This document shows, in pieces, positions 20,783 through 30,711 of a stretch of 64,000 nucleotides of DNA (the stretch's first letter is position 1; every line of letters begins with the position of its first letter). This stretch comes from Globisporangium splendens (Eukaryota; Oomycota; Peronosporomycetes; Pythiales; Pythiaceae): the NCBI GenBank assembly GCA_006386115.1, contig VFIW01000038.1, positions 267,921 to 331,920 of the forward strand, written 5' to 3'. Below the pieces are notes generated by a model. That model did no database searches and was not told the DNA's origin. It saw nothing but the letters and a program-made list of their open reading frames with translations. A program made the position numbers and the translations under genes.

Positions 20783-22480
20783 GCCAGTTGATCAGTGCAC
20801 GATTGGTGGCGTGAAATTCCGCAACGATGAGATCCACGGCGATCAGGGACGCGGTGTTTCGCTCATCAGACTGCCACGGAAAGCGATAGTGAAGATCCGT
20901 TGCTCTGGTGGCGCGAGCATCGTAAGCTCACGCGACCGTCCCGTCGGACACGATCAAGCAAACGTAAGAGCATACACAGAAAGAAGCAGATAGAGACGGA
21001 GGAAGATACAAAGAGGAATAGAATAGATTTATGCAAAATCAATAGAGTAAGTGCCTACCTACCAAATGCACGCGCTTGCAGACTGGACATTGATACACTG
21101 ACCATCACTCTGTGAATCAGGAGCTTCAAGTAGGTTTGAGAAGGTGCAGATGTGAGCCACATTTGGAGACCCGATGCTAGTTTTACATGACGAGCACTTC
21201 GTCATCGTGTCAAGAAGGATCGACCGACTCAGCAGGTCCAGCGGCTTCGAGCATCTCTCTTTGTTTTCACCAATGCTGACCACACCACCGAGGCATGTGC
21301 TGCACTGTGGCTCATTGCTGTCCGTGGTGAGAGAGAGAGAGAGAGAATCTCACTTCGGCTAAAGCCACGGAAGAAATCGAGTCATTCTTGTTATTTGCGA
21401 ACTTGTTGCCACAGAGAGCTTCAGGGTCACGATCATAATCACGGCGAAATGGATGGTTGCGACAGCGTACCCATAGACGTACGGTTCTGAGAGACGACGC
21501 CTACTACAGCATCCCACCATCATCATTTCGCGGCAACTCCCTCGAAGAACTATGTTTGCTATCACTCAGAATCAAGGGATCTGACTCCTTGTACCTAGGT
21601 CGCAGCATACATGCAGACTGTCTCCGCGTACCTACCTGCTGAAATCAAGTGACAGAGATGTGTTCGTCGGACTCGGATGGTGTGACCTCATGTACGTTTG
21701 CCTCACTGTTGATGCAACTGCATTCCGAAGTAAAGCGGCGGTGATGTGTCCATTGTCTGTATGGTCTCATGCATGTTTGTCGCTGGGGTAAGAGTGCATA
21801 TCGCTGAAAGAAATCTCACACATCACCTAGACTTTAAATGAGCAAATTTGACTTCAAGGGCTGCGAGTGTCAATACGCGTGCTCATTATAAAATGGAGAG
21901 CTCAGAGTTGCCTGTTTTGATGAGCAGAATCTCTAGGTGGTCATCATCGCGGTCCTGTTTCCCCCATACGATTATGGCCTTGTTCCGAAGGATCCGACTG
22001 CTGTTGCCTGTCTGTCTCGCGTGACGGATGGACGTAGGATTTATGCTCATCCTGCTCCCTCGTGCAGCGTTTTCTTGCCTCTTGGTGCGTGTGCTTGGTC
22101 TGCGCATCGCCTGACTCAAAGCACAATCCGAGTGTGCATGTCGATACATGCGAATTCGCGCGCTTTGCGGCGGCGAAGATACTTTTGGCGCGTAGGTCTC
22201 GGGAGTGGCGACAGCTTTTATCGTATCAATGTTTGTAAACACTGATTCTGACAACACTGGCCGGGTCATTCCTCCTCTTCTGTGGTGAATCTGGAACTCT
22301 GAGTGATGGTCTCCTGTATAGTAGGCCAACCGTAATGAATCATTACCATTTTAAGCTCAGTGCTCATTCTGCAACGCACCTCCTCGTGCTCACTTGTGCA
22401 TGTCACTACCAATTGCTCCCGCAGCCAGCCATTTCAGTGACCAACTTACCACAAACGCATTAGCTCATCCACCTGCATCC
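20783..22480. other. Spacer between orphan genes B and A in the right arm
   Basis: Mirror image of 15655-17352 with the same metallophosphoesterase-tail-like stretch (about 20875-20995) and a GA microsatellite at about 21330-21346. A partial initiator (GCTCATTCTGCAACGC) lies near 22362, about 115 bp before type A'. No gene is supported. Confidence 0.5.
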
Positions 22481-22876
22481 ATGGATCCCCTCCAAGTCTC
22501 CGCTCCAGGCTCTCCCATCAACCGCCGAGGCGTCAAGCGCGGCTTCCACTCGGTCTCCTCGAGTTCATCTCCTCAACTGCCTCAGCAGCAACGCAAATGG
22601 GCCAAGCACTGCGGCTGTCGAGATGGTCGATGCCATGCTGACTCGTTCGACTCGGATGGCGATGACAACTTTGATGAACAATTGATCACATTTGCGAAGC
22701 ACTATCAGTATCTACAGCGTCCGATGCCAATTGCGCCAAGGCTGTCAAGCTCCACCAGAACTCAGCAGCGTGGACACCCTGGAGGCAATCAAGGCGACGC
22801 TCTCGAGGTCAGTAGCCTGAACTCGCAAGGCGAGACGCAGCCGGCGTTGCTGCTGCACATGCTCATGGGATTCTGA
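22481..22876 (+). CDS. Orphan short protein, type A (right copy)
   Basis: 131 aa, identical in translation to the left type A copy at 15259-15654. It begins MDPLQ and ends LLLHMLMGF, with the stop three bases inside the right breakpoint of the inverted repeat, so the breakpoint coincides with the 3' end of the gene. Type A and type B stand in tandem in each arm, about 1.7 kb apart. Family not recognised. Confidence 0.6.
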   Translation: MDPLQVSAPGSPINRRGVKRGFHSVSSSSSPQLPQQQRKWAKHCGCRDGRCHADSFDSDGDDNFDEQLITFAKHYQYLQRPMPIAPRLSSSTRTQQRGHPGGNQGDALEVSSLNSQGETQPALLLHMLMGF

Positions 22877-22918
22877 GTCAATCGATGAATGCACGAATGG
22901 TTTGAACTCTCGCTTGTC

Positions 22919-23071
22919 GACAATGTTGTGTTGTATTATCGCGTGCTTGCACTGACCAATGTCGACGCTGTTGTTGCTGCCGGCGATCGAGAGTTCCTGC
23001 ACGCGTCAATTGAGTATTGCCGCGGCTCGTGGATGATGAACGAGAAGCTGGAGATGTCGAATGTACAATAG
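22919..23071 (+). pseudogene. Metallophosphoesterase fragment
   Basis: The plus-strand frame reads VVLYYRVLALTN ... DREFLHASIEYCRGSWMMNEKLEMSNV and stops. It matches residues about 247-304 of the intact protein encoded at 23340-24797 (VEYYRVLAQANH ... LREFMHASIEYWRRTGEMNEKVEPSDV). All metal-binding motifs except the neighbourhood of the FFH motif are absent. The fragment is opposite in orientation to the intact gene and directly follows the type A' orphan gene. Confidence 0.75.
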
Positions 23072-23339
23072 AGGTCACCACCGGCAAGAGCAAGAGAGAG
23101 AGAGGACTCAGACTTTCTTCTTCTTCGCGAACCAAATGGCGTGTTTTTTGGCGTTTGGAAGTTGGACGCGTATTGTCGCGACGAGCGCCACAACTTGATG
23201 GTGGCCATGTGTCAAAGAGCTACGATTGGTTTCCTCGCTCACTATGCAGGCGTGTTTGTGTTTTATTGTTGTTGCTTGTGAATATATTCATTCAATTTCC
23301 ACTTCCTCTTTTCGTTTCTTCCTCTCTCGATATGCACCT

Positions 23340-24797
23340 TTACGTTTCCTTGATCGTGTTTGACGGTCGCGAGAGCTTCTGGTACCATCGCTGCCAGAAA
23401 AATGGACCATCGCTGGCGCTATTCGTGGCATTTTGTCTGGTAAAACATCGCGTCGTTGCCACTTTCCTGCAGCATTGAAGCAGCAGTAGCACACTTATCG
23501 TGAAGAGCAGCACCAAGAGCACCAAAACGCCGATCATATGCACAAAGACAATGAACGGATGACTCGCGTTCGGTGGCACCAAGAGCCCGACTCTCTCGGT
23601 GGCGTTCTGCGTGAACAGCACTTCTTCCTCAACCTTTTCATCCAGGCGGCCATATAATCGTTTCCAGCTCCGGATCGTGCGCTCATTCGCGCTGTTCACA
23701 CTCCACTCGATCACTCGCGCGCGGCGCGTGAACTCCGGGTCGCTGTACGCCTCGCCGAAGCCCGTGCCACCGCCAGCGCACCACTGGATCCCGTCACGGA
23801 GGTAGCAATACGCGTTTGTGTGGTCGTGACCCACAAACGCGGCTTTCACTTCTCGCATTCGCACGAGCTCGGCGTACAAACCTGAGTGCACGTCCGAGGG
23901 CTCCACTTTCTCGTTCATCTCGCCCGTGCGGCGCCAGTACTCGATCGACGCGTGCATGAACTCGCGCAGCGCGATGTGGAAGAACATGATCGCCGGGAGC
24001 GGCTCCTTCGTGTCCGCGGTGTCGTGGTTGGCCTGCGCCAGCACGCGATAGTACTCCACCTGGTCGTCGTGGATCCAGTCGTAGCGCGAGTTCACGTCCG
24101 GGTACTTGCTCTTGTCGAGACGGCCGCCCGAGTCCAGAAAGTACATGTGAAACACGTTCTCGCCCTTCATTCCCCAGGGTCCATCGATCGGCGCTTGCAC
24201 GCTCAATTCGTAGTTGCCGACGCCGTGGACGTTGCGCGGACCTCGCTGAGTGTACGAGTAGCGCTTCTGCATGCCCATGGCGAGCACCTGCTCGCGCGGG
24301 AACCCGTAGTCGTCGTCGTGGTTGCCCAGGATCTCGGCGTGCGGGATCTGGCGCGCCTCGACTCCCTGCGTGAACGCGTCCACGGCCTTCTGGTGGAACT
24401 GCGGCTGGAACGTCTGCACGTTGTCGCCGGCAAACACGACGAAATCGGGCTTCTCTGCGTCCAACAGCGCGTCCACAAAGGTCGTCATCAGCGCCTCGTT
24501 GCACTGCACAACTGGTTGCTGCTGCTTGTTATTATTGCTGTTGCCGCGACGCAGACGCATGGCGTATGGCGCGTCTCGACATGGCCATGTGGGGTCCCCC
24601 GTGAAGTGCAGATCTGAGAGCTGCAGCACTCTGAACGAGAGCGACGGGGGCGACGGAGACGAGGAGCTCACGCGGGCGACCAGCGGCGGCTTTGCGTCTC
24701 CAGCGGCAGCGGTGTGTGTGGAGAACAGCAGCAGCACAGTCGGCAGCAGCGACGCACACGCAGCGCGTTCCCGCCCATGGCGTCGTGACACCAGCAT
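23340..24797 (-). CDS. Membrane-anchored metallophosphoesterase (DCR2/PAP29-like)
   Basis: 485 aa, intronless. N-terminal signal peptide (CASLLPTVLLLFSTHTAAA), then a calcineurin-type metallophosphoesterase domain with all five motifs: DLH (62-64), GDN (124-126), GNH (158-160), FFH with His274, and GHDH (323-326). The order and the RVLQLSDLHFTGD opening fit the purple-acid-phosphatase-related DCR2/PAP29 group, dimetal phosphomonoesterases of the secretory pathway or surface. A C-terminal hydrophobic segment (MIGVLVLLVLLFTISVLLLL, about 427-447) makes it a type I membrane protein with a short basic cytoplasmic tail; the soluble family members lack this. Fragments of a gene like this one are found inside and beside the neighbouring palindromic block. 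Confidence 0.9.
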   Translation of the reverse strand: MLVSRRHGRERAACASLLPTVLLLFSTHTAAAGDAKPPLVARVSSSSPSPPSLSFRVLQLSDLHFTGDPTWPCRDAPYAMRLRRGNSNNNKQQQPVVQCNEALMTTFVDALLDAEKPDFVVFAGDNVQTFQPQFHQKAVDAFTQGVEARQIPHAEILGNHDDDYGFPREQVLAMGMQKRYSYTQRGPRNVHGVGNYELSVQAPIDGPWGMKGENVFHMYFLDSGGRLDKSKYPDVNSRYDWIHDDQVEYYRVLAQANHDTADTKEPLPAIMFFHIALREFMHASIEYWRRTGEMNEKVEPSDVHSGLYAELVRMREVKAAFVGHDHTNAYCYLRDGIQWCAGGGTGFGEAYSDPEFTRRARVIEWSVNSANERTIRSWKRLYGRLDEKVEEEVLFTQNATERVGLLVPPNASHPFIVFVHMIGVLVLLVLLFTISVLLLLQCCRKVATTRCFTRQNATNSASDGPFFWQRWYQKLSRPSNTIKET

Positions 24798-25736
24798 TGT
24801 AGATCTGACTAAGCCATGTACGTTCAGCCGAGCGAGTCAAGTTGCACGAATGTTGCGTGTTGGTGACTTAACGGTAAATTTGCATGTAGTTTACATTTTT
24901 TCAATATGAGATGTGGTGATGAAATTTACGAAAGTGAACTGTAACTTACACAGCGGAAAAACAGACGCTTACTGGAAAATTGCGCCAGCATCACTGGAAA
25001 AACGTTGTGGCAAGATCGACTTTTGCGAACTCGCCATATTAGTCGCGAGGACTTGAGCAAAATGCACGACGATGAGGCTCTGAGCCGTGACTTCCGTGTC
25101 TCTCGGTGCCAGTATAAGGAAATGGCGCAATGGCTGGTAAATGAGCCCGCGTTGTTGTGTCCGCTTGATGTGGACATAGCAAAACTGACAGAATACCGGT
25201 GCTGTGATCGGCATCTGGGAAAGGTCTCGGTGAGAGAGATCCGGCAGTTGAGGGTGAGCGAGAGGTCAAGGAGTGGTGTGCATGTATATGTAGGGGGCCC
25301 GCCACATAGTTGGCGAGCCAGTCTCCAAAAATAAGTCTGTAACAAGTTGCGTGTCTTTAAGTGTAGCAACAGGGTGAGTGCGAATACCAACAAAGACCAT
25401 CCTCCACCACTGGAGGAGCACACTTGAGCGCCTCGATCTCGCGCTTCCAGGTTGAATGCATGAGAGATGGAGCTAGTTAGTGAGGAGACAATTGAAGCGA
25501 CTACAGGGAAGGCAATGCAAACTGGACATGTTATTGATGAGATTGGAGCAGATCTTCAGACACTCAAGTCACTTTTCTTCTCCATGCTGGTGCGATGTGA
25601 TGCTGCTATTTATGCAAGGGAGTGTGCTAAGAATGGAGCCACTGACGCCTGAAGAAGTCCGAATGTGATGGCAAACGCAAATCTCATCATTGCGCCGCGA
25701 GCAAGTCTGAAACGAGGAGGTTTCTAAAGAGCAAGC
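24798..25736. other. Intergenic, no gene recognised
   Basis: Contains a 109-codon plus-strand frame (25005-25334) and overlapping antisense frames with no recognisable motif. Nothing can be assigned. Confidence 0.45.
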
Positions 25737-28250
25737 ATGGTAACGCTCTCGGAGTTGCGCGATGCATTGTCCGCGTTGGGCGTCTCGACGTCCACGGACG
25801 GTCTGCGCGGCGAAGAGCGACATCTGGAGCTGCTCAGGCGGTTGCAAAACGCGCAAGGCGACGTCCAAGAACTTGGATTCCACGACCAACAAGGTTTTCT
25901 TAGAAATGCTGCGGCGTCGAACGACAGCACTGGTCACGATGGAACGCACGATCAGCTTGACACCTTTCAGCACATGACACTCGGGGAGCTACGCAAAGCG
26001 CTCGAAGACCGAGGGCTGAGCACTCAGGCTCCGGGGATGAAGGGCGAAGTGCGCCGTCATGCATTAATTCAGCGGCTTGTGAACACGAGTTCTCATGGAG
26101 TCTTGCAAAGTAGCAGTGCTCGTACTTTTGATGCAGTGGAAGCCACTGCAACGGAGCGAGAAAGCGACCTCGACCTTGATACCGCCGATACTAAGTCGGT
26201 GAGCAGCTCAAGTTCGTACTCGACTGCGAATGAGTTTCTCTTCTTTGGCTTCCCAACTAGCTGTTGCCAAGGGGAGAACAGCAACCAAGTTGAACGAGAA
26301 AATGACAAGATGCACCCACGAGTGCCCATGCTCGCACTGAGCAACAGCAGGCAGTCACTGTCGACGACGAGACCCTTTTGCCAGGACAAGCCCAAAGATC
26401 ACGGAACTTCGTCATTTCTCTCGATAGCAAGGTTGGAGCAGCCCGAAAATACCGCAAATCCGCAGCAACAGTCGAAGGAACTGCACGAGGAACTCTTTGA
26501 GCTCCAGAAAAGGTCCACCATATCCGTGGTGATCGGCAGCGGCGAATTGAAGCGTACCTAAAAGACGCCGGGTTTACAGCGAACCTCGAGACGCTGTCGA
26601 CGCAATTGGAGACACTCGAGAAGGAGCGACAGCGGTTAATGGCCAACTATCTTGCCCATGAACTTGTGACGTCCTATGTCGTGATGCAGACGCCACGTCC
26701 TCACCAACAGCAGCATCCACAGCCAGTTGAGGTTGTGCAGGGAGACGCGGTTCGATGGCTAGATACACGCCAAGAAACGCTGCGCAGACAAGCCCAGCAG
26801 CTCAAAGAAGCGCTCGAGATCGCGAAATGCAGACTGGATGGCGATAACAATGGAGGCTCTGACAGTGCCAGTAAAAGCCCAGAGGCTGAGGAGATCCAGG
26901 TGACAGCGCGAATTCACCATATCAAGGAGCTCCTGCACCAACAGCGATCGACGCACAGCGATGCGAGTTCACCCGATGCAGGGCTGTCAACGTGGCGATC
27001 AGCGGCATCCTCCATTGTGTCCACCTCATCGTCCGCTCTTTCGACAGACAGCGACTCGTCCTCATTCTCCAGTGCATTGCATACTACTGCCGCCGATCCT
27101 GACCTCCCCGTGCTCACTCGTTGTCGCTCGCTACCGAGTGCCATGTTCAAGCAAGTGTGGACGGATCTCGAACCGGAGCAAAAGCAGCAGCTCCATCGAG
27201 AGCTCCGCGCAGCTACGTCGTTCCGCATTAAGCAAGATCGCATCTCACTTGCTGATCACTTTGGCGCGTTGTCAGCCCGGACCACTGTGACTCCTGGTCA
27301 AGAAGGCATTCACCGTCCCTCTCCAGCAGATCGTCTGGGCATCAAGGCGCTGTTCCTCGAGCGCACAAAGCGTAACGTGCTGGACACGAGCCGCACGTAT
27401 CAACAGGCGATTACATTGGACAAATCGCATGCCGTGAACCTGGGCAACTATGCGCGCTTCCTGTACGTTGTGTGTGACAATTTTGACCTCGCGCAAACGC
27501 ATTTTGAGCTCGCGACCGCCGCAGATCCGCTGCATGCACCAAACTTGACAAACTATGCAAACTTCCTCAAGCGCGCGCGGCACAACATGGACCAGGCCGA
27601 GAAATACTACCTGCAAGCACTGCGACTGACACCAAATGATGTGAGCGTCCTGGGCAATTACGCCAGCTTACTGCTTCAAAAGACAGGCAGGAAGGATCAC
27701 CACAAACAACGTGGTAGTGGTGGCGACGATGGTAGGTATCGTGAGTGGATGCAACGCGCCAACGAGCTTCTTGAACGTGCGCTTCGCATTGCGCCAGGCC
27801 ACGTGAAGGACCGCCTGCAATACGCTCGAGTTCTCAGTCGCCTCGGCACGAGTGCCGATACAATCGAGCAATATTACGAGCAACTTATCAAGAGCATGGG
27901 ATATGTGACTGGGGGATCTAAGCCCGAAGCCAGCAACAGTGATACGAGCAGCCGCGAGTTGGTGCATGCATTCGGCAATTACGCGAATTTCCTCCATGCG
28001 CGGGGACAATAGGAGAAAGCCAAGCGCATGTACACGCATGCACTACGCTTGCGGCCACACCATCCACTACTACTGCGCAACTTGTACGTCGATATGCATG
28101 CGTCTTGACTGTTCGAAAGGGAGAGCTCAAGATTACCTTACGTGTGTCTGTATGTGTGTCTCTTTGCATGTATGTCTTGTAGCTCCATCTTCTTGACAGA
28201 CTGCAAACGGCAGCGACACTGCCAGGGCAGCACCTTGTTTCACGACTGAG
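25737..28250 (+). pseudogene. SAP-domain / TPR-repeat protein, broken by a frameshift and a stop
   Basis: ATG at 25737 opens a frame with two SAP-like helix-turn-helix motifs (TLSELRDALSALGVST.., TLGELRKALEDRGLST..), which usually bind nucleic acid. At about 26514 the frame ends a coiled coil, and the -1 frame continues it without a gap (KVHHIRGDRQRRIEAYLKDA), as if one A were missing from the run CAGAAAAGG. The second part, to 28012, holds at least five TPR-type repeats (NLGNYARFLY, NLTNYANFLKRARHNMDQAEKYY-style, VLGNYASLLL, AFGNYANFLHARG). There an in-frame TAG interrupts a repeat that continues as EKAKRMYTHALRLRPHHPLLLRN, after which a GTACGT...GTAG intron (28084-28182) would join to SIFLTDCKRQ. 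Two lesions suggest a pseudogene, though sequencing error at either site would leave a live gene. Confidence 0.65.
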
Positions 28251-29309
28251 GAGCTATAACAAGAAACGCAGCGCGTTCCGGTGGTCCAGACGAAACCAAA
28301 GCGCATTCCCAGCGCAGCCACCGTTCAAGCGAACGGCAGGTACTGAGTCCTCTCTCATTCCTGCAAGAATACGAAGTCCACGAAACTTTCCTCGTATTGA
28401 CCGTCTCAAGTTCGGTCATCTAATGACCGCTACAGCGTTCCGTGAGTCCATCTGGCAGCTCGTATCCGCTCTTCAAGCCCTATGAGGCAGTCCGTCCGTC
28501 AGTCAGTCGCCAAGTAGCGCAGTCGTGCTCGGTCAAAATGTCGAGTCAGCTAAGATGGGTTCAACGTCTGAGTCGCGACGTTGAAGCGCGTGTTAGTCGA
28601 AGCATTTCAGCTGTTTTCCGTCCCACTCAATTAAAGTTCATTGAAATGACACAAAGAGCGTACCGCCATCTGGTGACTCCGATAACTGTAAAAGCAGACC
28701 AATTCATCATCGGTGGTGCCCAACACATCCCGGTGGTCTCTATGCTGATCGCATGATTTATTCGCCCAGCGCATCATCGTCGAACGCTTGTGTGGTGGTG
28801 CGTGTTTATGACGATCGAAGAAAGCGCGGACGCGATCTGCAGCTATCCGGTTTCCCAGCACCACTGCGCTCTGCTGAATGGCTTAAGCCACTCAAGTTTG
28901 CATGTCTAGGGAGTCAGTACCTTGTCCAAGTCAACAATTCCATTCGTTACTCGATACTACAATGACAGGGTTCTCGCTCATTGCATACAAACCACCAATG
29001 TACCTAACTCACTTGGTTTCTGCTTCCAGGTTTCCAGCTGCGGGCAACTCCGCTGACGTTCGCCGCTGAAACCTTCAAGCCAACTGAGATCCGCGTGTCT
29101 GTCCATATTCACCTGCTATCATGAGGGGCTGTATACGCTCGAATCGCTGATGGCAAACACGTAGAGGTGCGCGCGCCGAATGCTTGACGACACTTGTCCG
29201 TCTTCACGGTCTGCATACCCTCCATTCTTGCTCATTCTCCAATTTCCAGTCTCCTACACACAGTTCAAGCAACCCACAGCCTTCAATTCCGCCATCCACT
29301 CTTGTCAGC
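28251..29309. other. Possible degraded 3' part of the TPR gene; otherwise empty
   Basis: Short fragments in different frames look protein-like (for example QETQRVPVVQTKPKRIPSAAT near 28262-28330, and ACVVVRVYDDRRKRGRDLQL near 28780-28850), but no frame is continuous. They may be decayed downstream exons. The last 80 bp form the promoter of the temptin-like gene. Confidence 0.3.
29230..29247 (+). promoter_or_regulatory. Oomycete Inr/FPR core promoter
   Basis: GCTCATTCTCCAATTTCC is an exact match to the oomycete initiator/FPR pattern, 63 bp before the temptin-like ATG at 29310. Confidence 0.8.
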
Positions 29310-30191
29310 ATGAAGCACATTTCGAGTCTCACAGCGTCGTCCCTACTGCTTGCGTTGTCGTGTCTCCACGTGACGCACGCGCTGAAATCGTACCTGAAGA
29401 ATCTCCCGAACGGCGATTTGTTCACGCAGCCATTGGGCCACCCGGACAGCGATGAGACCAAGTTTACGGAATTCGCGACGGCGTTTTCCAACGCCGATCT
29501 CACATGGACCACGGATTTCTGCAAGGCGACGTTCCCGGGCTCGGACATGACCAACGGCGAAGCGTTTGGCGATCCGTGCTGCACGTGGAAGAAGGGCAAG
29601 GCGGTGCCGCAGACCGTGACTGCGTTCACGACGACGCCAACCAAAAAGACGACCTGCACGACGGCTGAGACTCTAGCACCAGCGGCTACGACGGCTGCAC
29701 CAGCTGCAACGACAGCGACCCCGTCTGCGACGACGGCAACGCCAGCAGCTACCACTGCTGCTCCAGCCACTGACGCCCCAGAAACTGGAGCTCCTGGAAC
29801 GGATGCTCCAAGTGCATCGTCCTCATCTGGATCGTCCACGAGCCTGACTCCAGCGCCAGCTGCTGACAGCTCCACGGGCTCAGCCTCAGCTTCCACCACG
29901 CCAGCTCCTGCTTCGTCCTCCAAGCCAGGCTCCAGTGGCTCCAAGTACAACCCTGGCCAGGTGAGCCCAGGAGGAGGGAAGCCATGTTCCGTCAAAGATA
30001 GCAGCTCGAAAGGAGGCAAGGGCCACGGACAGGGGCAAAGGGGCAAGCACTCGGGTGGTGGTAACAAAGGCAAAAAGCCTGGCAACAGTGGATCGAAGGG
30101 TCAAAAGTTTCGCGGGTCTGAAAGTGGTAAGATGTCTGCAGGTGTTGCGTCGGCTGGAAAGAACTCGTACAGCTTCACTCAATCCACGTAG
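29310..30191 (+). CDS. Secreted temptin-like protein with mucin and Gly/Lys tail
   Basis: 293 aa starting MKHISSL; the frame is open 42 codons further upstream but the core promoter at 29230 lies inside that stretch, so the later ATG is right. Signal peptide: SLLLALSCLHVTHA. Mature protein: LKSYLKNLPNGDLF, GHPDSDETKFTEFATAF, LTWTTDFCKATFPGSDMTNGEAFGDPCC-W. This follows the temptin signature (PNG, GH, W..DFC, D..TNG..GDPCC). Temptin-type modules are extracellular disulfide-bonded domains, first known from a molluscan pheromone complex. Then come TTAAPA mucin repeats (about 115-200), and a very basic Gly/Lys/Ser-rich tail that could bind wall polysaccharide. Likely a cell-surface or secreted wall-associated protein. 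Confidence 0.85.
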   Translation: MKHISSLTASSLLLALSCLHVTHALKSYLKNLPNGDLFTQPLGHPDSDETKFTEFATAFSNADLTWTTDFCKATFPGSDMTNGEAFGDPCCTWKKGKAVPQTVTAFTTTPTKKTTCTTAETLAPAATTAAPAATTATPSATTATPAATTAAPATDAPETGAPGTDAPSASSSSGSSTSLTPAPAADSSTGSASASTTPAPASSSKPGSSGSKYNPGQVSPGGGKPCSVKDSSSKGGKGHGQGQRGKHSGGGNKGKKPGNSGSKGQKFRGSESGKMSAGVASAGKNSYSFTQST

Positions 30192-30711
30192 AGTGCAAAG
30201 ATGCATGTACCAGTAGTAGCCGAGCAAAGTAGCCATCTCGTCTCTAAAGATTTCTGTGTGAGTGATGAAGTATCGTACTTTCAAGTCCGCGTAATGCATG
30301 CATATGTTGTGTTGCTTGGGTGGTATCATTCTCGTCTTGTCTTCCATTCTGGATTTGAGAATGATAATAGAGCACGTCAGCAGATAAATGGCGTGTCCAC
30401 TGAACAACAAACACTGAGATTTCTCCTTGTTTACTTCTTGCAATATTCAAGCATGCGCAGCTCCCTGTGCATCCACTAGCACTGTAAGCAACACAATGCC
30501 AAACACACATGTTACCAAACCACACACAATCCGCAGGCATTGAAAGCTTTGGGATTCCCTCTTGTTTTTATTCTTGCATTACCCGAGCATGCACAGCCTT
30601 CCTGTGTATCAAATTCAACATGCAACAAGGTACTGAGCCACGTGTGCATTGCAGAGTCGAGCATTCGTCTTCGGCTTCAATTCAAAGCGGCACGTGTGGC
30701 AAAAGTACTTC
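30192..30711. other. Intergenic, no gene seen
   Basis: Convergent spacer between the temptin-like gene and the small secreted-protein gene. It contains imperfect duplicates of a short stretch (compare 30437-30475 with 30575-30620: CTT-CAATATTCAAGCATGC and CTTGCATTACCCGAGCATGC, each followed by a CCTGTG-ATC segment). Confidence 0.4.

Larger units (their letters stand above)
20228..22879 (-). repeat. Right arm of the large inverted repeat (2652 bp)
   Basis: Mirror of 15256-17907 (coordinate sum 38135). It carries type B' and type A' orphan genes in direct order on the plus strand. The outer end at 22879 is followed at once by a unit tail homologous to the region after type B (GATG/CA-TGCACGA-TGGT) and by a metallophosphoesterase fragment, neither of which is present beyond the left end. 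Confidence 0.95.

Noticed and set aside
26500..26610. An intron instead of a frameshift in the SAP-TPR gene
   Set aside because: The only plausible pair (GTCCAC donor, TTTACAG acceptor) joins to the wrong frame and would delete residues that read as continuous coiled coil in the -1 frame.
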